From Symsagittifera roscoffensis (Eukaryota; Xenacoelomorpha; Acoela; Convolutidae), in assembly GCF_963678635.1 (NCBI RefSeq), contig NC_087068.1, positions 60,140,872-60,204,871 of the forward strand: DNA of 64,000 nt, read 5' to 3'. Under the pieces are notes generated by a model. The model had not been told where the DNA came from, searched no databases, and worked only from the letters and a program-made list of their open reading frames with translations. Positions 1 to 10,314 of the stretch are shown here, piece by piece. Each line of letters starts with the position of its first letter. Positions within the stretch are counted from its first letter, which is position 1. Position numbers and translations under genes: made by a program.

Positions 1-1904
1 TCATCTACAGTAAAATTGTCTCCAGGAAGTACACGCTACCGCTTGAGAAACTCATTCCAAACGGCGTCATTAATGTAGTGTAGCAATTAGTTACCCAACG
101 AATTGGATTGTAAGTCAGATATTTCTAAGACATACATGCCCATTGCGTATCATAAATACGCCATTTCGATAAGCTAACTCAGTTCGAATTTTCAGCACTA
201 AACTTAGCTGGCATTTTGTTTTAAAAAAATGTTTACTTCAAAAACTTTTTCAAAAAGTGTGTCTCTGCGACGAAGATACCAGTCTGTCTCGAGATGCTTG
301 CATTGTTCCATTAGTTCTTTTATTAAGGTTGATTTAAAGATTGTTTTTGACCAAGTATTGTCGAAGTTCCTTGTAAGCGTATCAAAGAAAGATTTGTTAA
401 CAATTTGGTCTCCCCCAATCAAAAACTAATTTAACGGGTAAGCAGAAAAAAGACATGTTAAATATCGTGGCAGACATCTATTCCCATCCGTTTTAAGAAA
501 GTGGAAAATACATAATTAGGCTTGTTTTCAAATTAAAAAATCTTTTTGATTTACCGATAAAGAAAAACAAATAAGATCGGTTTTTGTGTGTATCAGACTG
601 ATCTCCGAAATGCGGCAAAAAGTAATACCATTCAGAGGCGGATCTAGGATTTTCTCGAGGGAGAAGCGGATTTTCAAAGGCGCACTCCCCCCTCATGGTT
701 AGTATATATTGGCGCCCAAGGCGACTAAGAACATTCTTAGGGACCGTCACCAAAAATAGTATTTCAAAATAGTACAAACGGGGGTCCATGCATCAGTTCT
801 TGTAGACCTATCATTTTTTCCTGGTAGTCTCACTCTAGACAACCGGACGCAACCGGAGTCTTTTAGGTGGAATTTTGCTGTTAAGGTTACCTTTGCTGTA
901 TGACAGTAGACTGATCTTTTCATCCTTCAAACAATGCATTTAATTTCAAAATTTTTTCCAAAATGATGTACATGCCTTTGGAAACATGAGTTTTTCATAA
1001 CTTCGATATATTTTTGATTAGGAGAAAGACAATGAAGCAACATCCAAGGTGACATTTTGCTGAATCTCTGTTAGCGAAGAGGATAAACGTCAAAAATCAC
1101 TGATTAAAAATAGCAGGAGAAATTTAAATTTAGTTTTGTATTAGAAATCAAATTTTTCCTTATTTCTTGCTAATTGAGTGAAAATTTTGCGCAAATCCTG
1201 CAAAAAAACAGCTGGAAAAAGTCAGATGGAAAGCCAGCCACTACTCACATCGCATGAGCAGTAATCACGGAATGCACTTCTTGCATAATATCTTGCATAA
1301 TACCATGAATGATTTGCATTTTGAGAAGGTTGTTTTGCAGACAAGTGAGTTGGTCAGAACTGGATGAGGCAAATTGAGCCAAAAATAAACTGCAATTTTA
1401 GAAAAATGCGAGCATATGTCCCCACACAGCCAAATAAACAAAAGGAAGTCACCCAAAAGACTGTAAATTATACGAAGAAGTCGCTGAGGCTACACATTGC
1501 AGCCGGCCTTATCTCGAATGATTACTATCATAAAAAGTGGGAACAGAAGCCATAGCTACTTTTTGAAGGGAAATGGCTGAGGCCATAGTTTATTGCTGCC
1601 GATCGAAAGATTACCTTCATCAAATAATAAGATAATAAAGTTACCAAACTTCTCTCTGCAAAAGTCTTTCTTATCATTATTTATCTTACTTTCACGCATA
1701 TTTTTGAATAATTAGGCAGTCGACAATTGCTCGACTATAACTTCTGCTTTTTGGCTTCTAACTTTAATCTGCGTCATTTTGCCTACCTTGACTTTAGCTG
1801 ATTAATGGTTGCTGTGAAAAAACTTGATGTCATTTTGTTTATTCGGCCTTCTGCTAATTAATTATTGACATGGAAAAATCTGTGCCTATGGTGGTAATAT
1901 TGGT
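1..1904. other. AT-rich non-coding flank
   Basis: No ORF here shows protein-like composition or a recognisable motif. Around 632-700 there is a segment containing GGCGGATCTAGGATTTTCTCGAGG, split here as GGCGGATCTAGG then ATTTTCTCGAGG, which recurs in looser form near 6862-6900; such 'GGCGGAT...CTCGAGGG' tracts look like ends of an old dispersed repeat. Nothing else can be assigned. Confidence 0.5.
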
Positions 1905-2090
1905 CGCCATTTTGGGACCGAATTTTTTCTGCATCATCAGAAGCTTATGTTGTCCTGAACTCAAATTTGAAAAGATTACTCACCTGTGAAAAAAAAAATT
2001 GTGGGGGTTTTAAGGTTGCCAAAACGGCCGATTTGAGACGGTTAAGGTGCGATAGATTTCACTTCACGCTAATAACGCGTAAGGAATAAT
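1905..2090 (-). repeat. Dispersed repeat, inverted partner of 3665-3850
   Basis: The reverse complement of this stretch aligns by eye to 3665-3850: both contain an ACGCGTTA(T/A)TAGCG segment, a TTTGGCAA/ATGGCAA - AAACCCCCA block, a CACAGGT segment and a TTCAGGACAAC/CTCAGGACAAC block in the same order. It is therefore one copy of a dispersed repeat in the opposite orientation to the second copy. No coding capacity is visible. A third partial copy appears at the insertion point of the young provirus (8255-8291 continuing at 27208). Confidence 0.7.
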
Positions 2091-3664
2091 GGCGATGATT
2101 TATCCTTTACGTACATTTTTTCCACCTCTGAAAAAACTTACACTGAGCCCAGGAATTCGTCTTAAACATCGCTCAATTGTATTAGAGGGAGCAGGTGTCA
2201 AAAAAAGTTTAACAGGGTTGACCTCCAGAGACCAAAAATGCTTTTTGTTTAATTCAATTCGCGGAGTCTGTGGAAAAAAACTTATCACTCAATTTACATT
2301 CAAGAAGTTTTCTAATAAATATTTTTCCAACCGAAAACGAAAACTTCTTATAAACCTGGAAGTAAGGCTGAGGGTTTTCAAAAGTTTTTATCGTGAATAA
2401 TGTGAGAAGGGGCTTTTTTGGCAAAAAAACGATGAAAAACTGCTTATCATACAGTTTCTATTGATAAAAAATTTATAAAAAACGTTTTGCTATCCTAATC
2501 AAAGATTTCAAAAAAACCTACTTTTTGGATAGTTTACACTTACTTGCATCAATTTTGTTAAGAATTGGATTCAATTGATTCAAATAAAACAGAAAAAAAT
2601 GCATATTTTAAGAATTCTTTTGATGAAATTTTTATAATAAGCACTTTTCCAACCGAATTGTTTGTCTTCAAACCCGTAAAAAATTTGAGGGTATTTTAAA
2701 CTTTAGGATGTTTTTTTTTTTGTAAAATGAGCGTTTTTGACAAAAGAAACAAGCAAAAGTTTGCTTTTCATACAACTTCTAATTATGAAAATTGTCTACG
2801 AAGCGTTTTTCCATCAAAATTGAAAATTTCTAAACACTCCTAGTTTCTTACATATTTGAAATTTGGTAACGTAACGTCATTATTGTTAAAATTGAGGCTC
2901 TTAAGACAAAAAACTTGCAAAAAAAGCGTGTCATACTTTTTTCATTCATGCGGCAAAAAAACAATTTCCATTGCGATAAAAAAAAACTACTTGTTACGTG
3001 ATTCTTGCTCTCTATAGCTCCGATAAAGATATTTTAATAATAAAAACTGTTCAAGATTTGAAACAAAAAATAGTTAAATTAAATCAAATTTGTTTAGATT
3101 TTTATTGGATTTCACTGCTTTGCAAAAACTATGAAAATCAATTTGATTCAAAATTTTTTCAATTAATATGATACTCAATTTTTGATAGCGTAAAAATCGA
3201 TTTGTTTCGTTCTAAATTGAATTACTTATCCAAATGAGCTAGAGTTATTTCGAGTTTCATACAATATGTTATCTGTAGAAAAATTGATTACTGTCGAGTT
3301 CAATCTGTCAAGTTTGTCAGTGCGAGTGATTTTAGGCTATTCTCCCTAGAAATTGCTTATTTATTATGTTCGATGATAAGCAATTAGTTTCTAAATAAAA
3401 CAAGACTGATTGTATCAGGGCGAAGCCCTGAATGTTCCGACTGCCTTTTAAAGTTTATGGAGCACTTATAGCATTAAAAAACTCAATGAAATAAAACGAA
3501 ATGAAAAAAAAAACTCTAAAATTTGAAAATTTTTATGAAAATCATGCCCCCACACGCCATATAAAGTACAAAAGGATAGATTTCGCTCCTTGTAACAAAT
3601 CAATTATGGCAAATAAGCTTCGTTCAATCAATTTGGAACGATTTCTAAGACGGATTAAATCTCC
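2091..3664. other. AT-rich non-coding spacer
   Basis: Homopolymer-rich sequence with no supported gene. A GGGCGAAGCCCTGAATG hairpin-like motif at about 3419-3435 recurs as GGGCAAAGCCCAGAATG near 7979-7995, so both sites probably belong to one dispersed repeat family. Confidence 0.45.
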
Positions 3665-3850
3665 GCTTACGCGTTAATAGCGCGAAATATATCGCGCGTT
3701 AATTGTCCCAAATTGGCCAAAATGGCAATCTTTAAACCCCCATAACTTTACGAAAAATGATCACAGGTAAAATATCTTTTCAAATTTAAGCTCAGGACAA
3801 CAATGGTTTTCGAATGACATAAAAAAATTCCGTCAAAAATGGCTAGTTAA
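3665..3850 (+). repeat. Dispersed repeat, second (plus) copy
   Basis: Homologous in inverted orientation to 1905-2090. It contains CTTTAAACCCCCATAACTTT at 3730-3749, the uninterrupted equivalent of the target in which the 18.9-kb provirus lies, so it works as an empty-site paralogue. Confidence 0.7.
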
Positions 3851-6230
3851 AAAGTCGAAATTTGTCTGAAGAAAAAAAACCCACCCCGAGCACAAATATT
3901 CCGTTACTTTCGTATCGAAAGTCGGAACAAAAACACAATAAATTAGATTAGGTTATCTATATAAAACTGCTATCCAGAGTAGAAGCCTTTGTTGGGTACG
4001 GGTTAGGTCCAAGTTAAATGAAGGTTAATTCCCATGCTACACTAGAGAATTGTAAATTTTTGCCCCAAAAGCACTATTTTTAAATATTTAGTTGATAAAC
4101 GCAATAAAATGGAGCTTAAGCGTTGAAACGTTCTTGTGGACGATGAAAAATGTTGAAAAAACAAAAGAATTATCTCTAAAATACTCTTTGTTCTAAATAC
4201 AACAAAAACGTGTGTTAAAAACAAACTGAAACTTGTAAGGAATCATTTACCTTTTGTCTTCACGAAACAATTTTAAATAGAAGGTCGTGAACGGGAGAAA
4301 ATTCACGTAAATAGATACGGTAGAGATTGCTCGGATCGAAGAGGATCATTTGGAAAACATCAATTTTCAATGAAGAATTAATAAAAAAGCAATAAAAAGA
4401 TTCCTCCAAAAACAAAGGGAATCAAATATAGCTTCTAACACTGAAGCTCACTCAAAAAGTATTCAAAGTCAGCTAATTTCGCTTTAAAATTCGATAAAAG
4501 CTCAGCTCGAGATTTCCAATCGTTTCGATGATAAAAATTTATTTGTATGTGCTAATTCAAAATGCGTGAAAAACTCAAATTTCATCAAAAGTTTGTCTCA
4601 TAAAAGTTTCAATCAAAAGCATCTATGCAATCATGGACTCATTTTAGGTTGTTTATCTGCATTTTTTTCAAGCGGGCTGAACTCTTTTTATTCTTTTAGT
4701 GGCTCATCATTATTTTTGTCCACAACAACCAAAAACATTCTTTTAAAGTTTTGTTTTTCTAGAAATTCAAATTCTGGAAAAAATTTTTTTTGGGAAAGTA
4801 ATTTTTGACAGAAAACGTCCATGAATTGTTTTTATATGGAAAAATTCTTACTTCAGTTTTGGACACCAGAATTAGTCAGTATGCTTTTCTGAAAAAAGTG
4901 ATGGGCCCAAGGTGATGATGGGTTTGATGAGAAACACCGAAACAGAAGTAGATGTGGCTCAAACTAGCATACCTGTTAAACTACTCGTTTCTGTTTTGGT
5001 CATCAATTGAAGGATTTATTCCTGGTAGGGGGTGGTAAGTGATCAAGAAAATAATAATAACAATAATAATAACCACTCGAGACACACACTCTCTTCTCTC
5101 TGTCTTCATTCGTACTCTATGTTGTGTCACAGATGAAGAAAAGTGAGAGAGGGACTCACTGGAGGGAATGAAAGGACTCTCTCCACAGTGGGGCAATACA
5201 ATAGTACCAACAGCAGCTTAACATTTCAACCAAAACTCATCCATCAAAATCATCTCAATCAACTGCTTGTACCCAATGATGAAATAAAAAGCAAGCAAAT
5301 CATAAATCCAAAAAAACTCCACGGCTTCCTGAATCATGTTCTCAACATGCAATTTCAAACTCCGCGATATCAAAGTGAAATTACTTCAATTGTAGATGAT
5401 GGCAAACTGTTGATGGCGCTGGTTTACTTCAAAAATCTGTTTCAGGACGTTCTTAGATCAATTAATAGAGCATATTTATAGAAAAAGAGAAAATACGGTT
5501 CTGTTTTGTTTTCTACTGATTCATGCTTTGTGCCATTGGATTAAAAAGTATAAAGATTGAAGGAAATCTCGCAAACAGATGCGAGAAAAAGGAATGGAAA
5601 AGTGTTCGCAGAGGATGAGAGCAAATAAAAGTGAATCTTTAGGGAAGAAGCCAAGTTTCATAGATGGTCAGTCATCTGAGTGTACCCATCCATGCTGGCG
5701 TTTTCTATTTTTTTCTGGTGGAAATTAGCTGAACATGGAGATTATTTCTCAATGGTATTATTCAGATTTTGAGTTTATTGTACCATAGAATGTATATACA
5801 TGCATGTAACTGTAGCACGTCAACCAAATTGATTAATCATTATAAAATATAAAACAGCCACCAGTAAACAGAACAACTTCCTACGAAATGGGAAAAAAAC
5901 TTTTTGGGTGAACAGAAAAAGAGTCACCGGAATTCGAAAATAAGCACAAGAATATTTAACTGTCTCCGCGACTGAAGCGACTGTTGATGTTATGGAAAGG
6001 GGCAGGAAGATGTGCGAAGGGGACTCGATGAACTTTCAAATATAGATCGTTTATCCAAGTGCTTTCCCTAGCAACGGCGGATTATCTCCAGGTAGACTGG
6101 TCAAGAGCTGACCATCCGCACTGACAGTTAGGGATTCAGGTTGAATCTGGATCATTTTTAACCAAATCATTGATCTTAATTCAAAGTTAAGAAACTAATA
6201 TTTAAAGCTGCACCAGTCTCCACAAAAATC
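3851..6230. other. Non-coding DNA, one slightly GC-richer patch
   Basis: Mostly AT-rich with no assignable gene. The part from about 4880 to 5480 is less AT-rich and has an open plus frame (5143-5481, GTG as first codon) with no recognisable domain; an exon of a host gene cannot be excluded but nothing supports it directly. Confidence 0.35.
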
Positions 6231-6236
6231 AAAAAT

Positions 6237-6317
6237 AATCGATTATAATCGATTAAAAATGAAATATAACCTATTTTGTGACAAATCAATATACTCCATT
6301 TTAATCGATTATAATCA
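6237..6317. repeat. ATCGATTATAATCGAT palindrome cluster 1
   Basis: Positions 6237-6254 form a perfect 18-bp palindrome, AATCGATTATAATCGATT; a related half-site AATCGATTATAATCA lies at 6303-6317. Similar sites recur at 6715-6772. The function is unknown; it may be the core of a small palindromic repeat. Confidence 0.6.
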
Positions 6318-6479
6318 TTTATAGTTGAATTTTTAAACTGTTTTCTGGAGTTAGTCTGAAATTTTCAACAAAGTACAGTGTTGAAGTAAGTTTCTTCCCA
6401 ATATGCATCCTTCATTGCCTCTTTGTCTGCCTTCCCAAGTTAAGCCCGCCTCCCAGTTTTATCCCTCCATTTTTCCACT

Positions 6480-6600
6480 CCCCTAAGATCTGGGGTGTGG
6501 TGCGGGGTGATGGAATGGAGTGTGGCGGGGGTGTGGAAGGAGGATGGTGGGGGTTAGAGTTGGGGGAAGGGGTACACCCACCCGGGTTCTAGCTCTGCTG
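6480..6600. other. G-rich (plus-strand) tract
   Basis: A stretch of about 100 bases dominated by GGGG, GTGG and GGTGGGGGT runs inside AT-rich DNA, followed by CACCCACCCGGG. Composition only; no gene assigned. Confidence 0.45.
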
Positions 6601-6714
6601 AGCGCGCTGCAAAAAGAGGAGCAAACATTTCATATTTGCAAAAAAAAATCAATTTTTGTGGGTTTTTGGAACAAAAAAGTCGATAATATTGTAGTAAAAA
6701 TTAGGATTTTTTTA

Positions 6715-6772
6715 CAATCGATTATAATAAATAATAATCGATTTTGAATATTAAAAATAATCGATTAAAATC
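6715..6772. repeat. ATCGATT palindrome cluster 2
   Basis: Repeats of AATCGATTATAAT, AATCGATTTTGAATATT and AATCGATTAAAAT within 60 bp, matching the palindromic sites at 6237-6317. The two clusters flank the G-rich tract. Confidence 0.5.
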
Positions 6773-7016
6773 CTCTTAAAATCTATTTTCAGGGTAAGAT
6801 GGGTCATGAACATGGATTATAGGGGTTAGGTTTTTATGCCGATATAATCCATTATAAAAGACAGGCGCGGATAGAAGAATTTCTCGAGGGGGGTGGGGCA
6901 GATTTTCAAAAATTTTTGAAATTTTGGTCGACCTTTTTTTTGTAGGTCGACCCAGTTGAGTTTTTGAGCTCCCCTAAGCCCCTATATTGACCAGATTTTC
7001 TGCGCCGCAGGTAGAT

Positions 7017-7066
7017 TTTTGACTTAAGGCATAAAAAGCCGTTTTGACTTAAGGCATAAAAAGCCG
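7017..7066. repeat. Perfect 25-bp tandem duplication
   Basis: The 25-bp unit starting TTTTGACTTAAGGCATAAAA occurs at 7017-7041 and again, unchanged, at 7042-7066. It lies immediately before a perfect inverted repeat. Confidence 0.85.
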
Positions 7067-7070
7067 TTTA

Positions 7071-7103
7071 GAAGAAGTAGCTTAACGCTCAAGCTACTTC
7101 TTC
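7071..7103. repeat. Perfect 13-bp inverted repeat (hairpin)
   Basis: GAAGAAGTAGCTT at 7071-7083 is the exact reverse complement of AAGCTACTTCTTC at 7091-7103, with a 7-base spacer. It would form a stable stem-loop. No poly-U tract or gene context points to a specific role. Confidence 0.85.
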
Positions 7104-8009
7104 AATTGCTGATAAAACCAGATCAAAATGAGCCTCTTATCCAGCGAAACAAAAAAGCAGCGTTCATACTCCAAAGAGGTGTGCAAAACACTTTAAATTT
7201 ATTCTTAATTTAAAAAAATGCTATTTTAGTTTTAAGAAAATGACATTTTTTTGCTATCAAATGAAAAAATTGTTCTTTATAATACTATGGGAATATTTTT
7301 CCCTCTTTAAAATTTGCAGGGCTGCACTTTCATTTAGTTTTGTCGGCAGTTGAACTGATCATTTTGGCGTAATTTGTGAATTACAAAATAAGATAGAAAA
7401 AAAGTGTTTTTGGGGTAAAGTTTGGGCCCGAATTTCGCTAAGCAAGTTAAACTTCAAATTTGATTTTTTTTTGCCCGGATAGTTCAAATCAGAACTGTAG
7501 TCTAAATCGACTTAAAGCTATGCTTCTGTCTTTTTTGTTCCAATTTTTGAAAAAAGAATAACTTAGTTTGCTTAATTTGGTTTTTTCTTCCAGCAAAGTT
7601 GCACTTTTAACAAGCAAGTTTTGTACGGCCTTTTCAAAACTGAATTTGGCTCAATGAAATAAATATATTCATCACTTGAGTTTTATGCACCATATCCTTT
7701 TTTTTGTACGCGTAGACCTGTAATTAATCAATAAAACTTATTAAAAAAAAGAATTGGCGCTTAGACTTTAGAAGGCAGTCGGAGTTTTCAGAGCTTCTGA
7801 TACCAGCAGTCATGTTTGAGATCTAAACCAAACTATTTTTGTTTTCAAGTCAGTTTAGTTGATTTGCTTACATCATTTTTATAGCACTTGGTTTATACAG
7901 ATTATGTACAGATTGTTCGAGTCTCAATTATCATGAGCAAAATGGATAAAAACTATAAGCAAGACTGCTCGTATTTTAGGGCAAAGCCCAGAATGCTCCG
8001 AGTACCTGT
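7104..8009. other. Non-coding spacer
   Basis: AT-rich DNA without assignable genes. It contains the second GGGCAAAGCCC motif (about 7979-7989) noted for 3419. Confidence 0.45.
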
Positions 8010-8102
8010 TAATTTCTTGTTTATTATCTTGTTTATTCTTGTTTATTATCTTGTTTATTATAATTTCTTGTTTATTTTCTTGTTTATTCTTGTTTATTAT
8101 TG
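8010..8102. repeat. Imperfect (TTCTTGTTTATT)n tract
   Basis: Short irregular tandem array of TCTTGTTTATT-type units. The apparent overlapping ORFs here are by-products of the repeat. Confidence 0.7.
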
Positions 8103-8287
8103 AAACTTTGAGTGAACGAAAAAAATACGACCAATTAGGTTGCTTCGCATTTTGGAACAATTCTGCAGTACGAGATGAATTGTCACGTAAAAATGAATCA
8201 CGTTATGCCTTCAGCATCACACAAAAAGGTTTTCACAGCGCGCATAATTTACTCAAGAGCTTGGCCAAATTGACAATTTTTAAAACC

Positions 8288-8291
8288 CCAT
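8288..8291. repeat. Target-site duplication, left copy (CCAT)
   Basis: CCAT directly abuts the left LTR end (TG...), and the same four bases lie directly outside the right LTR at 27208-27211. A 4-bp duplication fits Ty3/gypsy integrases. Confidence 0.8.
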
Positions 8292-8491
8292 TGAGTTAGG
8301 ACCGAGTTGGTTAACTCATAGAGTAATTTCGGATAGGGTACACCGTCTGCTCGTCACGCTATCTTATTTTCGGCCGGATAGATTCGTGCAACTTCTTAGT
8401 CTAATACCGATCCTAATCTTACTCTTATACTATCTAGTCTCAGGTTGTTTAACTAGTCTCTGCTAGGCTCAATAGATCTAGGGTATACTGG

Positions 8492-8497
8492 TTTATT
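8492..8497 (-). promoter_or_regulatory. Candidate polyadenylation signal AATAAA in LTR
   Basis: AATAAA on the element strand inside the 3' LTR; the same hexamer occurs in the 5' LTR at 26998-27003. It is the only canonical signal noticed in the LTR and would end the proviral transcript downstream of it. The older LTR (49129-49507) has lost it. Confidence 0.5.
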
Positions 8498-8558
8498 GCG
8501 GCTGCTGAAGTGCTCGGGAGAGTCCAACTAATTTCTAAGTTAAATTCAAATCTCTCTG

Positions 8559-8586
8559 GTGCTGAAATTACAAGTAACTTCAGCAC
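8559..8586 (-). other. LTR hairpin supported by compensatory changes
   Basis: GTGCTGAAATTAC and GTAACTTCAGCAC form a near-perfect inverted repeat with one mismatch. The same hairpin is at 27065-27092. In the diverged LTR at 49362-49389 both arms have changed together and the palindrome is now perfect. It lies upstream of the AATAAA on the element strand. Confidence 0.7.
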
Positions 8587-8701
8587 TTACAAATAAGTGG
8601 GTTGTTAGTTAGATGGATCATGATTGGTTAATATTAAATACTTTACATTGGTAAAATATCTAAATTATCCAATCATAAAATGTAGTTTAGATCAGGTTCC
8701 A

Positions 8702-10314
8702 CCCATCCGGGTTTTACAGAGTTTTTTAGAATAGTTCTTCTGCAATTCGAAGGATGGATGATGGACGTTGGTGTTTGGCGAACATCTTACTTCTTCTGTT
8801 TCCTTTTTGTTAAAGAAGTTCCAGGAAGCTGGAGTTAGAGACATAAGACGTTGTGTCTTCTAGTGACAACGACTAAGTCTTCGCAACAAACTCAAATCTG
8901 ATTTCAGAATGGTTGGCTATGTCAGGTTTTTCTGTTCTGCGTGGAGAACTTCTTTTGTGTCTGATCTAGTTTGGGAATGGCGTGGAGATTGTGCGTGGAG
9001 GGGATGCCTGGTTACTCGGATCTGTACGTATACTTGAACATCGAGGTGGTCATTGGTCTAGTTCAATGAAGTCCTTTTCTGCGAAGTCAAGTCGTACTCT
9101 AAATCCTTTGAGTTGTGATTGTGAGTGGCATATCGATTGTGGTTGGTCATTCTCTCTCGAGTGTAGTGGGGTCGTTTTGTCTTTAGATGTTCGTCCTTGG
9201 TGTTGTATTCTGATCTATGTATTGCATAATGTAATTTACATTTTATAAAACATTTATTAGTTTAATATTTTTTAATTATGATTTTAGTTAGTTGTTTTCA
9301 CAAAAGCTTTTTGTTTTAGTTCGGTTATTTTGAAGAGTTACTCACACTTGAGTAGCTCTTATTAAAAATAGAGGTGTGGTCACAAAGCGTGGATGTAGCG
9401 CGGTGGGTTAGGCCGGCTATAGAGCATGCTCAGGACGTCCTTCCTGGTGGGTTAGGCCAGGAGTGGGAGTATGATTTCATGCGGTTTTTGTGAGGGGTCC
9501 TGTTATGTGACAACGTTTTATGTTGGGTTTGTTGTGGTTTTTCTTATGTCTTGTTGGTTATGTCCTTTTTCCAAAAATCAAATTGTTTGTGGTATGGGTT
9601 TGTCTTTCGACTTTTTTGTGTTTTATTATTTCTTTCTTAGACTTTATAATAGTCTTCAAAAGAATAAATTATCCAGTTTTAAACTGGGTTAATCCGGTTT
9701 GGGTACCGTTGGTTTCCTTTTCTTAGTCATGCTGTTATTCTATGATTTGTGGTATTTAGTAAGCTGCGTTGGTTAGTTTTGTTTAGTATATGATTCCTTT
9801 CCAACCGGGTTAAAGGAAGGTTTGAAACATGTTATTATATGTTAGAGTTGTTGAGTGTGAAAACTTGAAACTGAAATTCATTATTTTAAACAATTCTTCG
9901 TGGGCGAGCTGTGCGAGTGTGGATAGAATTTCTGTGCGAATGAATGAAAATATCAAAAGGTTAGTACTGCAATTGCATTTTATTAATTTACTGCATAGAA
10001 TTTGGAAATTTACTGCTAGTTATGGGGGAATTTTAAGTTACAAATTTTCATTATAATTAGATTTACTGCTTGTGGGGAAAATTTTAGAAATGAATTTACT
10101 GCATTGGTATTAAATTTATAAATTTATAAGTGTAAGAGATTAATAGAATTTTTGAAATCTGTTTGATGAAATTTGCGATTTTTATTTGTCTTTTGTGGTT
10201 TTTGTAGGTGATTGTCGGATGAAGGCTAAAAATCTAAAAAAACATGGATAAAGTATGGTGAGTTTTTTAATATTTCAATTAGTTAGTTATATTCATTTAA
10301 TTCATACTTACGTG
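8702..10314 (-). other. 3' untranslated region of the provirus
   Basis: About 1.6 kb between the stop of the 601-residue ORF and the 3' LTR. No element-strand ORF of useful length was found, and the plus-strand ORFs here have no recognisable domain. Immediately before the LTR the element strand reads AAAACCCGGATGGG, a weak polypurine-tract candidate. It may hold splice or packaging signals or remnants of a lost gene. Confidence 0.6.

Larger units (their letters stand above)
8292..8701 (-). repeat. 3' LTR of the young provirus
   Basis: 410 bp; on the element strand it begins TGGAACCTGATC and ends CCTAACTCA. It appears identical to 26798-27207. An AATAAA polyadenylation signal is present on the element strand (plus TTTATT at 8492-8497), and two ACCAAT boxes lie near the LTR start. 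A near-perfect hairpin lies at 8559-8586. Confidence 0.95.

Noticed and set aside
493-789. 98-codon minus ORF
   Set aside because: Lies across a dispersed repeat motif (GGCGGAT...CTCGAGG); no domain.
2089-2400. 103-codon plus ORF
   Set aside because: Overlaps a dispersed non-coding repeat and is rich in Lys and Phe as expected from composition.
7888-8299. Overlapping ORFs on both strands
   Set aside because: Generated by the TTCTTGTTTATT repeat and ending inside the LTR; no domain.
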